Both the position numbers and the translations under genes were made by a program. DNA of 64,000 nucleotides from Rarobacter incanus (GTDB taxonomy: Bacteria > Actinomycetota > Actinomycetes > Actinomycetales > Cellulomonadaceae): contig NZ_VFNV01000001.1 in NCBI RefSeq assembly GCF_006715765.1, positions 620,001 to 684,000 of the forward strand, given 5' to 3'. This document shows, one piece after another, positions 1 through 8,926 of the stretch. The first letter of the stretch is position 1; every line of letters starts with the position of its first letter. A model generated the notes under the pieces. It saw only the letters and a program-made list of their open reading frames with translations, ran no database searches and was not told the DNA's origin.

Positions 1-567
1 CAAACGCGCCCGCACCTGCTGCACCTGGGCGACCGATTCGTTATGGAACCGGCGAGCCAACTGGCTGCGGTACCAATAAGATGCGAGCGATTGCAGATCC
101 CCCGAACTGTCGGGGCACCGGTCAAGGGCTGCGACCTCGCCCGCATCGCTCAGCGCCTCGCGCAGCGTCAACGACAGGTCGCTTTCCGCCTCGATGCGGC
201 GTTGCGTGAAGCCGGTTTCCTCAAGGCCGGTCGCAACGGCTTCCCGCGATGGACCGTCGCCCGGGTGCGCGAGCCGTTGCGGGATATCCGGTCCCAGTTG
301 ATCGGGATCGATGGTGCCGCTTGAGGAAATCACCTCATCGGTGCATTCAAGGACGAGTACCGCCGTCACCGGATCAAAGTATCCGGCATGCGCCATGCGC
401 GCGGCGCTGAGCGCCCGGCGCACCAGTTGCGCATCGAGTGCCATGCGCGAAGCCAGCACCTTGCGGTGCAGGCGGTCCAACCGCCGCGCGTACCGGCTCG
501 CGCTGAGGCCCAGAATCAGCAGGACGATCAAGACTGCGAGCGTTATCTCGGCCCATCCCGCGTTCAT
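1..567 (-). CDS. Membrane-anchored protein of the PIM operon, C-terminus beyond the window edge
   Basis: An open frame of 189 codons runs from an ATG at 567 to base 1 without a stop, so the protein is truncated by the window. The start overlaps the pimA stop codon (ATGA), implying translational coupling. Residues about 8-22 form one hydrophobic segment (LAVLIVLLILGLSA), followed by a basic stretch (SRYARRLDRLHRK), so the bulk probably lies in the cytoplasm. The remainder is soluble and charged, with no catalytic motif in the visible part. In mycobacteria the gene after pimA encodes a membrane-anchored Nudix-domain protein, and this could be its N-terminal half. That is inference from synteny; the Nudix box would lie outside the window. 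Confidence 0.75.
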   Translation of the reverse strand, partial: MNAGWAEITLAVLIVLLILGLSASRYARRLDRLHRKVLASRMALDAQLVRRALSAARMAHAGYFDPVTAVLVLECTDEVISSSGTIDPDQLGPDIPQRLAHPGDGPSREAVATGLEETGFTQRRIEAESDLSLTLREALSDAGEVAALDRCPDSSGDLQSLASYWYRSQLARRFHNESVAQVQQVRARL

Positions 568-1808
568 CCGTTTTCCCCTTCGGGCTGCGCGCCGCGCAGA
601 TCACCGCGTCTGCGGACAAGTCCGACGCGCGCCGCCGGATCCTCCTTCACGGCTCCCAGTGCGGCGGCTCCCACCAACACGGTTTCGTAGACGTTGAGGA
701 TCTGCCCGGCGACCTGTGACCAGTCAAAACGTTGCGCGAACCGTGCGCCCAGCGCGGCGCGCGCCGCGCGCTCCCCCGGCTCGCGCAGCCACCTCACCAG
801 CGTCCGCGCGAGCGCCTGCGAGTCCCCGTTGGGGAAAAGCACGCCAGCGGAGCCCTCGTCCAAAACCCGTTCGAACGCGGGGAGATCGCTCGCGACCACA
901 AGGGTCTGCGCGCTCATCGCCTCGACAAGCACGATCCCGAAGCTCTCGCCGCCGGTCTGCGGGGCGACGTATGCGTCAACCGACCGCAGCAGGCTCGCCT
1001 TCTCGCTGTCGCTGACACCGCCCAGGAATTCGACGTGATCGGTCAGCGGTCCCAGCGCCGCGCGGGCAGCCTTCTCTCCCTCGTCTCCGCGCCCGGCTAT
1101 CAAGAACCGCACGCCCGGTATCTGTTCGACGACGCTGCCGATCGCCTCGGTCAGGACGGGAAGCCCCTTGCGCGGTTCGTCCAAGCGTCCCAGGAACGCG
1201 ACGGTGGGGCGGGTCGGGGTCCCGCTCCAGGCGGGATTGGGTTTCGCGGTGCGGAAATCGTCGACAAAGACTCCGTTGGGGATGACGATGGCGTCACCGC
1301 CCAGGTGATCGATGAGGGTGCGCCGCGCGTCTTCCGATACGGCGATGCGGGCGTCGATCTTCTCGAGCGCCGGGCGGACCCACGGCGACGCCACCTCCAG
1401 GGCACGCGATCGCGCCAGCGACGTGTGGAAGGTTGCGGTGATCGGCCCCTGGGCGATCCACAGCGCCAGCATCGACAACGATGGCGTCGCCGGCTCGTGC
1501 AGGTGCAGGATGTCGAAGTTCCCTTCGCGCAACCACCTGCGCACGCGCATCGCGGCCCTGGGGCCGAATGCCAACCGCGCCACCGACCCGTTGTACCGCA
1601 CCGCGAAGGCGCCCCCGGCGCTTTCGACGTGCGCGGGAAGTTCCGTGTCGTCCTCGGCGGGTGCTAGCACCGACGCGTAGTGGCCCTCATCCGTGAGCGC
1701 CTTGGCGAGGTCGCGGACGTGGAATTGGACCCCACCAGGCGCGTCGAACGAGTAGGGGCACACGATGCCGATCCGCAGCTGCCTCCCCGGCCCCGATTCG
1801 CTCATCAT
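564..1808 (-). CDS. pimA: Phosphatidylinositol alpha-mannosyltransferase PimA-like (GT4)
   Basis: About 414 residues of a GT-B glycosyltransferase. The N-terminus has the GT4 acceptor-side signature (IGIVCPYSFDAPGGVQFHV, with the GGVQ loop), and the C-terminal half has the donor-site motif GESFGIVLVEAMSAQ with the EX7E-type glutamates. PimA transfers mannose from GDP-mannose to phosphatidylinositol on the cytoplasmic side, the first committed step of PIM synthesis. The assignment rests on the family fold plus its place directly after pgsA and the acyltransferase, which is the conserved actinobacterial PIM order. Two in-frame ATGs at 1808 and 1805 are both possible starts. The second overlaps the upstream stop by one base, so coupling is likely either way. 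Confidence 0.9.
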   Translation of the reverse strand: MMSESGPGRQLRIGIVCPYSFDAPGGVQFHVRDLAKALTDEGHYASVLAPAEDDTELPAHVESAGGAFAVRYNGSVARLAFGPRAAMRVRRWLREGNFDILHLHEPATPSLSMLALWIAQGPITATFHTSLARSRALEVASPWVRPALEKIDARIAVSEDARRTLIDHLGGDAIVIPNGVFVDDFRTAKPNPAWSGTPTRPTVAFLGRLDEPRKGLPVLTEAIGSVVEQIPGVRFLIAGRGDEGEKAARAALGPLTDHVEFLGGVSDSEKASLLRSVDAYVAPQTGGESFGIVLVEAMSAQTLVVASDLPAFERVLDEGSAGVLFPNGDSQALARTLVRWLREPGERAARAALGARFAQRFDWSQVAGQILNVYETVLVGAAALGAVKEDPAARVGLVRRRGDLRGAQPEGENG

Positions 1809-2758
1809 GGTTCCCCCGTGATGGAACGGTACCGATCCGGGTCTAGGTCAGAGATGAACACCTTTTGGAGCATATGCCAATCCTGCGGGCTGCGCTCGAT
1901 GCACGCTCCGAGCGCATCCACCCACCGCTGCGTCACGACGCGAACCTTCTCGCGGGTCGGCCCGGTCACGTCATCGACGGCGATCTGGTGCGAGAAGTCC
2001 AGGACGATTCCCCAACGGCTGGCGGCGGCCCTGCGCCGCGAGCCACGCAGCCTCTCGTAGCGGATCCCGAGAGCAAACAACGGGGCGCCGGTGCTGATGG
2101 CCAGCGCCGCGGGACCGGCCGCGACCCGCACCCGTTGGCCGGACAGCGTGGCCTCAACGCCGCTGCGCCCCAGGTCACGATCGGCCAGGAGCGGAACGAT
2201 CCTGCCGCCGGCGCGCGCGGCGCGCTGCAACTCCCGGAACACGCCATCGTCGCCGAATGCGAGTATCTGCATGCCGAGCGATTCGCGAAACGCCACGAAC
2301 TCATCGAAAACTTCGGCGGGTTTTAGCCGTTCGGCAACAGTCGTGACGGGCGCGAAATGGGTGGCAGACCATGCACCCGCCAGGTCCCAATTGCCCATGT
2401 GCCCCAGCGCAAGGACAACCGACTTTCCCTGCGCGATGTGTGCGCGCGCTGGCTCGATTCCGACCGGTCGCACCCGCGCCGCGATCTGCCCCGCGGACAT
2501 GCCGGAGAGGGCGAACGCCTCGACAAAATACCTGAAGTACGAGCGCATCCCGCGCCGCGCCAACCACCGCACGCCGGAGCCTGCATCCGCCGGCCTGACC
2601 CGCGCCAGGTTCGCTTCGAGGCGTCTCACCCCCGTTCCGCGCGCCGCCCAGACAACGTCGGCCGCGACGTCGGCCAATGCCAAAGTGAAGTCGTGCGGAA
2701 GGCGCGGCAGTATCTTCCAAGCCAGGTGGAAGGCGGTTGCCGCCGAAGGCTTCCTCAC
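1805..2758 (-). CDS. patA: Phosphatidylinositol mannoside acyltransferase (LpxL/LPLAT family)
   Basis: 317 residues from a GTG at 2758 that overlaps the pgsA stop as GTGA. Longer open frame upstream is only pgsA read in another frame. The LPLAT active-site motif HX4D is present as H120-MGNW-D125 in LALGHMGNWDLAG. Further down, LLADRDLGRSGVEATLSGQRV matches the second conserved block of the LpxL/HtrB family. The family moves an acyl chain from acyl-CoA to a sugar-lipid acceptor at the membrane, and in actinomycetes the homologue next to pimA acylates PIM1/PIM2. Function is inferred from family and operon position. Which mannose is acylated cannot be read from sequence. Confidence 0.85.
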   Translation of the reverse strand: MRKPSAATAFHLAWKILPRLPHDFTLALADVAADVVWAARGTGVRRLEANLARVRPADAGSGVRWLARRGMRSYFRYFVEAFALSGMSAGQIAARVRPVGIEPARAHIAQGKSVVLALGHMGNWDLAGAWSATHFAPVTTVAERLKPAEVFDEFVAFRESLGMQILAFGDDGVFRELQRAARAGGRIVPLLADRDLGRSGVEATLSGQRVRVAAGPAALAISTGAPLFALGIRYERLRGSRRRAAASRWGIVLDFSHQIAVDDVTGPTREKVRVVTQRWVDALGACIERSPQDWHMLQKVFISDLDPDRYRSITGEP

Positions 2759-3384
2759 GCCGCCTCGGCCGCTGCAGCGGCTGCCTGCTTGCGCACCGTC
2801 GCCATGCGCTGGCCCACGGTGATGATGCTTGCCACAGCGATCAGCGCCAGGACGACCACAAGCGAGATGACCGGCACGCCAATCCCGACGATTCCGGTCA
2901 CGACCAGCGCGATGACCAGGCGCTCGGAACGCTCCGCGATCCCGACCGCGGCCTGGAACCCAAGCCCCTCGGCGCGGGCACGCGCGTAGGACACCGTGAA
3001 GCCGAATACGATGCACGCGGCCGCGCTCGCCGCCCCCGCGGTCGCCAGCGTCCCCTCCTGTTGGAGCAGGAAGTAGGCGGCGATCCCGCTAAATATCGCC
3101 CCGTCGGCGACCCGGTCGAGGGTCGAATCCAAGAAAGCTCCCCACGGACCGGAGCGACCGGAAAGCCTGGCCATGGTCCCGTCCAGGGCGTCGGACAGCG
3201 CGAACAGGCCAATCGCGGCCGCTCCCCAGAAAAGGTGTCCGCTGGGCAGCAGCGTGAGCGCCGCAACGACCACACCGATCGTCCCGGTGATCGTGACGGC
3301 GTCCGCCGTAACACCAATCTTGAGCAGCGCCCGCGCGATCGGCGTCATAACGCGCCCCATCACTCCCCGCAGCGATGTGATCAC
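2755..3384 (-). CDS. pgsA: Phosphatidylinositol phosphate synthase (CDP-alcohol phosphotransferase)
   Basis: 209 residues from a GTG at 3384 that overlaps the stop of the HIT gene (GTGA). The complete CDP-alcohol phosphotransferase signature is visible: D65-x2-D68-G-x2-A72-R73-x8-G82-x3-D86-x3-D90 (DALDGTMAR then GAFLDSTLD). Several hydrophobic helices surround it, as expected for this integral membrane enzyme. In actinobacteria the paralogue in this operon condenses CDP-diacylglycerol with inositol 3-phosphate to make phosphatidylinositol phosphate, feeding PimA two genes downstream. The C-terminus is an alanine-rich tail. Family alone would also allow phosphatidylglycerophosphate synthase; the neighbours favour the inositol enzyme. 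Confidence 0.88.
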   Translation of the reverse strand: MITSLRGVMGRVMTPIARALLKIGVTADAVTITGTIGVVVAALTLLPSGHLFWGAAAIGLFALSDALDGTMARLSGRSGPWGAFLDSTLDRVADGAIFSGIAAYFLLQQEGTLATAGAASAAACIVFGFTVSYARARAEGLGFQAAVGIAERSERLVIALVVTGIVGIGVPVISLVVVLALIAVASIITVGQRMATVRKQAAAAAAEAA

Positions 3385-3956
3385 TTGTATTCCTTTTCGA
3401 TATGCCACGCCTCGGCCAGCCGCCTGCGAGTGTCCGCCAAGAGCTGAGGCATCGCCTTAGTTTGGGCGATGATCGGGAAGAAGTTAGCATCTCCGGACCA
3501 CCGCGGTACCACGTGCTGGTGCAGGTGCGCCGCGATGCCTGCTCCGGCAACATCGCCCTGGTTCATCCCGAGGTTGAACCCGTCGGGTCCCATCACGGAC
3601 CGCACGACCACCATCGCCCGCTGCGTGAGTTCGGCAACCTCATCGCGCTCCGGCACGGTCAGATCCGTGTAGTCCGCAACGTGGCGATACGGGCAGATCA
3701 AGAGGTGCCCCGAGTTGTAGGGGAACAGGTTGCAAATGACGTAAGCGAGCTTCCCGCGCGCGACGACGAGGTGCCCCTCGTCGTCGTCCGCGTTGGCCGC
3801 GGCGCAAAACGGGCACTGGCGCTCGCTGCGGTCAGCGGGCTTGGCCTCGCCGTCGATGTAGGCCATCCGGTGAGGAGTCCACAGTCTCTCCAGGCCGTCC
3901 GCGTCCCCGGCGAATACAGCCGCGCGGTCAACCTGCGGGGCACGTTCCTTCGTCAC
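3381..3956 (-). CDS. HIT-family nucleotide hydrolase/phosphorylase
   Basis: 191 residues with the histidine-triad signature H144-L-H-Q-H148-VV. An upstream CPFC pair (C48, C51) and the [13 protein letters not shown] strand are typical of the actinobacterial HIT subgroup encoded between thrS and pgsA. HIT proteins cleave phospho-anhydride bonds of nucleotides such as Ap4A or AMP conjugates, and the mycobacterial orthologue at this position is a diadenosine tetraphosphate phosphorylase. Substrate here is therefore inferred. The ATG at 3956 overlaps the thrS stop by 4 nt (ATGA), and its own stop overlaps the pgsA start, so it sits inside the coupled chain. Confidence 0.88.
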   Translation of the reverse strand: MTKERAPQVDRAAVFAGDADGLERLWTPHRMAYIDGEAKPADRSERQCPFCAAANADDDEGHLVVARGKLAYVICNLFPYNSGHLLICPYRHVADYTDLTVPERDEVAELTQRAMVVVRSVMGPDGFNLGMNQGDVAGAGIAAHLHQHVVPRWSGDANFFPIIAQTKAMPQLLADTRRRLAEAWHIEKEYK

Positions 3957-5977
3957 ACCTGCGTCCGATCCGCGATTGATGCGAGCACGATTTCGATGGC
4001 CTCGTCCTGCGGAATCCCGTTGCGCTGGGAGCCATCCCTGAATCGGAACGATACTGATCCGGCCTCCGCGTCCTCCCCGCCCGCAATAACGACAAACGGA
4101 ACCTTCTCCTTGGAGGCGGTGCGGATCTTCTTCGGGAACCGGTCGGAGCCCTTGTCAACCTCGGCTCGCACTCCGCGCGCCCGTAGCTTCGCCACGAAAT
4201 CGTCGAGGTACCCATCGAACGCCTCGGCCACGGGTATCGCCTTGACCTGAACGGGAGCCAACCAGGTCGGGAAGGCACCAGCGTAGTGTTCGACCAGGAT
4301 CGCGAAGAACCGCTCGATCGACCCGAACAGAGCGCGGTGAATCATGACCGGGCGCTGGCGCGTGCCGTCGGGTGCGGCGTATTCGAGTTCGAAGAGTTCG
4401 GGTTCGAAGAAGTCCAACTGGATCGTAGAGAGCTGCCAGGTGCGGCCGATGGCGTCCTTCGCCTGCACCGAGATCTTTGGACCGTAGAAGGCGGCTCCAC
4501 ACGGGTCGTCGACCAAGTCAAGCCCGGACTCCGTGGCCACCTGACGCAAAGTCTCCGTGGCCTCTTCCCATGTCCGATCGTCGCCGACGGACTTTTCCGG
4601 GTCCCGCGTCGATAGCTCCAGGTAGAAATCGTTGAGGCCGTAGTCGCGCAACAAATCCAGCACGAAGGACAGCAAGGATGCCAGTTCCTCGCGCATCTGT
4701 TCGCGGGTTGTGTAGATGTGCGCGTCATCCTGGGTGAAACCGCGAGCGCGGGTCAGGCCGTGGACTACACCCGACTTCTCGTACCGGTACACCGTCCCGA
4801 ATTCGAACAGCCGCAGGGGCAGTTCGCGGTAGGACCGCCCGCGGGAGGCGAAGATGAGGTTGTGCATGGGGCAGTTCATGGGCTTGAGGTAGTAGTCCTG
4901 GGCCGCCTTGCGGATGATTCCGTCCGCGTCGCGCTCCTCGTCAAGCTTCATCGGCGGGTACATGCCGTCCGCGTACCAGTCCAGGTGCTTGGAGGTTTCG
5001 AACAGCTTGGACTTGGTGATGTGCGGGGTGTTAACGAAGGAGTACCCCGCCTCCACGTGCCGCTTGCGCGAATACTCTTCCATGGCCATGCGGATGATCC
5101 CGCCCTTGGGGTGGAATACCGCCAGCCCGGATCCGATTTCGTCCGGGAAGCTGAAGAGGTCGAGCTCGGTTCCAAGGCGCCGGTGGTCGCGGCGTTCGGC
5201 TTCCGCCAACCGGTCCAGGTGGGCGCGCAGCTCGTCCTTGGTGGGCCAGGCCGTGCCGTAGATTCGTTGCAGTTGCGGGTTCTTCTCGCTGCCGCGCCAG
5301 TACGCGGCCGCCGACCGCATGAGCTTGACGCCGTTGGCAATCAGCCGCGTGTTCGGCAGGTGCGGGCCGCGACACAGGTCCTTCCAGGCAACGCTACCGT
5401 CGCGCCGAACGTTGTCGTATATGGTGAGTCCGCCGTCGCCCACCTCGACGCTGGCGCCCTCCCCGGCCGAATCGGCCGTAGACTTCAACCCGATGAGTTC
5501 GAGCTTGTAAGGCTCGTTCGCAAGCTCGGCGCGGGCCTCGTTATCGCTCACCTCGCGGCGGCGGAAGGTCTGCCCTTCCTTGACGATCCGCGCCATGGCC
5601 TTATCCAGGGCGGTCAGATCCTCCGGGGTGAACGGCGTCTCGACGTCGAAGTCGTAGTAGAAACCGTCGACGATCGGCGGCCCGATCCCCAGCTTTGCCG
5701 TCGGATTGATCTGCTGGACCGCCTGCGCCAGCACGTGTGCCGCCGAGTGTCGCAACACCGCAAGACCGTCTGGCTCGTCAATGCGCACCGGTGAAACGGA
5801 GTCTCCCGCGCTCAGCGGCGTGCTGAGGTCCCTTAGTTCTCCGTCGATCCTCGCCACGACGATGGCGCGATCACCTGCGAACAAGTCCGCAGCCGTCGAT
5901 CCTGCCGGGACCTCACGCGACTCGCCGTCTACGGTGACGGTCAGGGCAGCATCAGTCGGCTCTAACGGGTTTGACAC
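3953..5977 (-). CDS. thrS: Threonine--tRNA ligase
   Basis: 674 residues, the normal length for bacterial ThrRS. In order it has a TGS domain (about 1-70), the editing/second-additional domain (about 75-230, including [11 protein letters not shown]), the class II catalytic core and the C-terminal anticodon-binding domain (from about 575, ending in RKR-free [11 protein letters not shown]). Zinc and threonine ligands appear as the Cys in PMNCPMH, the His in FTQDDAH and the His in MIHRALFGS. Motif 2 is FGTVYRYE. The start is a GTG at 5977 preceded by AAGGAG seven bases upstream. It is the first gene of the coupled operon running into PIM synthesis. A 12-bp palindrome lies at 6031-6042 in the leader; I see no T-box. 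Confidence 0.97.
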   Translation of the reverse strand: MSNPLEPTDAALTVTVDGESREVPAGSTAADLFAGDRAIVVARIDGELRDLSTPLSAGDSVSPVRIDEPDGLAVLRHSAAHVLAQAVQQINPTAKLGIGPPIVDGFYYDFDVETPFTPEDLTALDKAMARIVKEGQTFRRREVSDNEARAELANEPYKLELIGLKSTADSAGEGASVEVGDGGLTIYDNVRRDGSVAWKDLCRGPHLPNTRLIANGVKLMRSAAAYWRGSEKNPQLQRIYGTAWPTKDELRAHLDRLAEAERRDHRRLGTELDLFSFPDEIGSGLAVFHPKGGIIRMAMEEYSRKRHVEAGYSFVNTPHITKSKLFETSKHLDWYADGMYPPMKLDEERDADGIIRKAAQDYYLKPMNCPMHNLIFASRGRSYRELPLRLFEFGTVYRYEKSGVVHGLTRARGFTQDDAHIYTTREQMREELASLLSFVLDLLRDYGLNDFYLELSTRDPEKSVGDDRTWEEATETLRQVATESGLDLVDDPCGAAFYGPKISVQAKDAIGRTWQLSTIQLDFFEPELFELEYAAPDGTRQRPVMIHRALFGSIERFFAILVEHYAGAFPTWLAPVQVKAIPVAEAFDGYLDDFVAKLRARGVRAEVDKGSDRFPKKIRTASKEKVPFVVIAGGEDAEAGSVSFRFRDGSQRNGIPQDEAIEIVLASIADRTQV

Positions 5978-6060
5978 GGGAAAACTCCTTATTACGCGCT
6001 TGTTTGGCGGGCACTTGTCCGGTTTGGGAGCACCGGCCGGTGGACGGCGCGCCCTGCCTG

Positions 6061-6237
6061 CTAGTTGTTGAGGTCTTTCGCTTTGTCCGCGATTGAGTCG
6101 ATCGTCGCGTCGATGTTGTCGGGTGCGACCTTCTTCAATGCGTCGGCCGCTTGCTCAATGCGTTCGTCGGTCGCCTGTTCTTTCGCCTGCGCAAGCAGGC
6201 CCTCGGCCTTGTTCTTCAGTTCGCCAAAGTCAACCAC
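6061..6237 (-). CDS. Small helical protein, CsbD/Rv0909-antitoxin-like
   Basis: A 58-residue frame from GTG 6237 to TAG 6061, with a strong ribosome site (GAAGGGAAC) seven to ten bases upstream. It is charged, lysine- and alanine-rich and predicted almost wholly helical, starting [20 protein letters not shown] and ending [10 protein letters not shown]. It resembles the short amphipathic proteins annotated in actinobacteria as CsbD-like or as Rv0909-type antitoxins, but it is too short to assign by eye. No partner toxin gene lies next to it. It is 83 bp upstream of thrS in the same direction and may be a separate transcript. Confidence 0.65.
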   Translation of the reverse strand: MVDFGELKNKAEGLLAQAKEQATDERIEQAADALKKVAPDNIDATIDSIADKAKDLNN

Positions 6238-6263
6238 TGCCGTTCCCTTCGTTCGACCGGTGT

Positions 6264-6282
6264 GGTGCGCTCAGTGCGCACC
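6264..6282. other. Short inverted repeat in the glgX/small-protein intergenic region
   Basis: GGTGCGC-TCAGT-GCGCACC gives a 7-bp stem in the leader of the 58-residue protein, about 30 bases before its start. It could be a regulator site or leader hairpin; nothing distinguishes these. Confidence 0.4.
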
Positions 6283-6386
6283 TTTACACACTCTAGTCTT
6301 CCAGATACGGATGACACTCATCGCCACTCGCCGTGTTCGGCTCGGCGATGAAGACAAGAGGGCCCTCGGTAGTGCAATGTAGAAGC

Positions 6387-8735
6387 ATGCAAATCTGGCC
6401 CGGTCATTCATACCCTCTCGGCGCCACGTTCGATGGCTCAGGCACGAACTTCGCGCTGTTTTCGGAAGTGGCCACGCGCGTGGAACTATGCCTGATCAAC
6501 GACGACGGAAGCGAAACGCGCATCGACCTTCCTGAGGTGGACGTGTTCGTGTGGCACTGCTACATTCCCGGCATCCAACCCGGGCAACGCTACGGCTTCC
6601 GCGTATACGGCCCCTACGACCCCGCCAAGGGGCTGCGTTGCAATCCTTCCAAATTACTGCTCGATCCCTACGCAAAGGCCATCGACGGCCGCATCGACGG
6701 GCATCGATCGCTTTTTTCTTACGACTTCAATGATCCATCGCAGCGCAATGACGAGGACTCCGCCCCCCACACGATGGTTTCCGTGGTGGTGAACCCCTAC
6801 TTCGATTGGGGTCAGGACCGTCCTCCGGGGCACGAATACCACCAGACGGTCATCTACGAGGCGCACATCAAGGGGCTCACTCAGACGCACCCGGATGTGC
6901 CCGACGAGTTGCGCGGCACCTACGCAGGGATGATGCATCCCTCGATCGTGAAGCACCTGAAGGACCTTGGCATCACCGCGGTCGAATTAATGCCGGTGCA
7001 CCAGTTCGTTGACGATCCCAACCTCCAAGAGCGCGGTCTGCACAACTACTGGGGCTACAACACGATCGGCTTCTTCGCGCCGCATGGTGCCTATGCCGCC
7101 TATGGCTCGCGCGGCCAGCAGGTCCAGGAGTTCAAGACACTGGTCAAGACCCTCCACCAGGCCGACATCGAGGTCATTCTCGACGTCGTTTACAACCACA
7201 CCGCCGAGGGCAACCACCTGGGACCGACGCTTTCGTTCCGCGGCATCGACAACCAGGCCTACTACCGCCTTGTGGATTCGTCGCCGGAACACTATTTCGA
7301 CACGACGGGGACGGGGAACTCGTTATTGATGCGCAATCCCCAGGTGCTGCAGCTCATCATGGATTCGCTGCGCTACTGGGTGCAGGAGATGCACGTTGAC
7401 GGGTTCCGATTCGACTTGGCGTCCACGCTCGCGCGGCAGTTTCACGAGGTCGACAGGCTGTCGGCCTTCTTCGACTTGGTGCACCAGGATCCGATCGTCG
7501 GGCGCGTCAAGCTGATCGCCGAGCCGTGGGATCTGGGCGACGGCGGTTACCAAGTCGGCGGTTTCCCCCCGCTATGGTCGGAGTGGAACGGGCACTACCG
7601 TGACACCGTGCGCGATTTCTGGCGCGGGGAACCCGCACAGTTGGGTGAGTTTGCGAGCCGTATCGCCGGGTCGTCGGATCTCTATTCGCACACGGGACGG
7701 ACGCCGAGCGCGTCGGTGAACTTCGTCACCGCGCACGATGGTTTCACCCTGCGCGATCTGGTGAGCTACAACGAAAAGCACAACGAGGAGAACGGCGAAG
7801 GCAACAACGACGGCGAATCTCACAATCGGTCGTGGAACTGCGGGGTCGAGGGCCCCACCGACGACCCCGCCATCCAGGACCTGCGCTGGCGACAGATGCG
7901 CAATTTCTTGCTCACGCTCATGGTGTCGCAGGGCGTCCCCATGATCGTCCACGGGGACGAGTTGGGCCGGACCCAGGGCGGCAATAACAATACGTATTGC
8001 CAAGATAATCCGATTTCTTGGATCGATTGGGATCTGTCCGAGGCGGAGAAAGTGCACCTCGAGTTCACCCGTGCGATCGTCAAGTTGCGCAGGACGCACC
8101 CCGTCTTGCACCGCCGCCGGTTCTTTGCGGGAGATCAGGATCCCGCCGATGGGCTTCCGGGCGACATCGCCTGGCTGATGCCCGATGGCGAACAGATGCA
8201 CGATGAGTCGTGGCGCGACGGCTACGCGCGCGCCATGGCGGTGTTCCTCAACGGGTCCGCCATCACTGAGACGGATGCGCGCGGCCAGCGAATCGTCGAC
8301 GACTCATTCTTGGTGATGTTCAACGCGCACACCGAACCGGTCAGTTTCACCGTGCCGAACTCGACCTACGGCCATGCCTGGACGGTGAAGGCCTCGACCA
8401 CCGCTCCCCTCCTGATGAAGCCGGGAAAGGAACACGGCCCCGCCCAGCCGAATCCAGGCGATGAAGACGCCCGCCCGCACGGTAGCGGGCCCGCATCGAC
8501 GACCGAGCTGACCGATCCCTCCCCGCGCACGGTGGTTGAAGCCGGTCAAACGATCTCGATCGCCGCGAATTCGATCCTGCTGCTCTCAAGGCCGCCGGTG
8601 GCGGCCGCCGCAGCTCGCCCCTCGGCGGTGCCAGCCACGCAAGAACGTGTCGACTCGACGTCAGGCGCGGGGACCGCAGACGATGCGGTCCCACCCGTGG
8701 AATGCCTGGTCGACGAATCCGGTACTAGCGCGTAG
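6387..8735 (+). CDS. glgX: Glycogen debranching enzyme GlgX (GH13, isoamylase type)
   Basis: 782 residues from an ATG at 6387, chosen because the family begins at IWPGHSYPLGA. An N-terminal CBM48-like domain is followed by the GH13 barrel with all conserved regions: DVVYNHTAEGN (268-277), the nucleophile D343 in GFRFDLA, the acid E379 in AEPWD, and H450/D451 in TAHDGF. The enzyme hydrolyses alpha-1,6 branches of phosphorylase-limit glycogen in the cytoplasm. Family members are usually about 700 residues; here about 90 C-terminal residues are Pro/Ala/Thr-rich and low-complexity. It is monocistronic, with no clear Shine-Dalgarno, and converges on hisS across a tandem array. Confidence 0.95.
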   Translation: MQIWPGHSYPLGATFDGSGTNFALFSEVATRVELCLINDDGSETRIDLPEVDVFVWHCYIPGIQPGQRYGFRVYGPYDPAKGLRCNPSKLLLDPYAKAIDGRIDGHRSLFSYDFNDPSQRNDEDSAPHTMVSVVVNPYFDWGQDRPPGHEYHQTVIYEAHIKGLTQTHPDVPDELRGTYAGMMHPSIVKHLKDLGITAVELMPVHQFVDDPNLQERGLHNYWGYNTIGFFAPHGAYAAYGSRGQQVQEFKTLVKTLHQADIEVILDVVYNHTAEGNHLGPTLSFRGIDNQAYYRLVDSSPEHYFDTTGTGNSLLMRNPQVLQLIMDSLRYWVQEMHVDGFRFDLASTLARQFHEVDRLSAFFDLVHQDPIVGRVKLIAEPWDLGDGGYQVGGFPPLWSEWNGHYRDTVRDFWRGEPAQLGEFASRIAGSSDLYSHTGRTPSASVNFVTAHDGFTLRDLVSYNEKHNEENGEGNNDGESHNRSWNCGVEGPTDDPAIQDLRWRQMRNFLLTLMVSQGVPMIVHGDELGRTQGGNNNTYCQDNPISWIDWDLSEAEKVHLEFTRAIVKLRRTHPVLHRRRFFAGDQDPADGLPGDIAWLMPDGEQMHDESWRDGYARAMAVFLNGSAITETDARGQRIVDDSFLVMFNAHTEPVSFTVPNSTYGHAWTVKASTTAPLLMKPGKEHGPAQPNPGDEDARPHGSGPASTTELTDPSPRTVVEAGQTISIAANSILLLSRPPVAAAAARPSAVPATQERVDSTSGAGTADDAVPPVECLVDESGTSA

Positions 8736-8747
8736 GTCCGGGCCGCC

Positions 8748-8907
8748 AGGCCCGCAACGAAACGCCGGGCCACGCCACCGCGCGCAGGCCCGCAACGAAA
8801 CGCCGGGCCACGCCACCGCGCGCAGGCCCGCAACGAAACGCCGGGCCACGCCACCGCGCGCAGGCCCGCAACGAAACGCCGGGCCACGCCACCGCGCGCA
8901 GGCCCGC
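8748..8907. repeat. Tandem array, 38-bp unit, four copies plus 8 bp
   Basis: Four perfect head-to-tail copies begin at 8748, 8786, 8824 and 8862, and a partial fifth (AGGCCCGC) ends at 8907. Each unit contains the inverted repeat GGCCCG - 11 nt - CGGGCC, so each copy could fold as a hairpin. It fills almost the whole gap between the convergent glgX and hisS stops, so it may also end transcription from either side. Open frames through it are repeat artefacts. Confidence 0.95.
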
Positions 8908-8926
8908 GCCGCCCGTTCACGCTTTC

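Noticed and set aside
2758-3016. N-terminal extension of the PI-mannoside acyltransferase to 403 residues
   Set aside because: The extra sequence is pgsA in another frame; the GTG at 2758 gives family length and the usual GTGA overlap.
5978-6060. T-box or other riboswitch upstream of thrS (and of hisS and glyS)
   Set aside because: Leaders are short and lack a T-box motif and antiterminator; only small palindromes are seen.
8546-8920. Open frames across the 38-bp array, some extending into glgX
   Set aside because: They overlap glgX out of frame and consist mainly of repeat translation.
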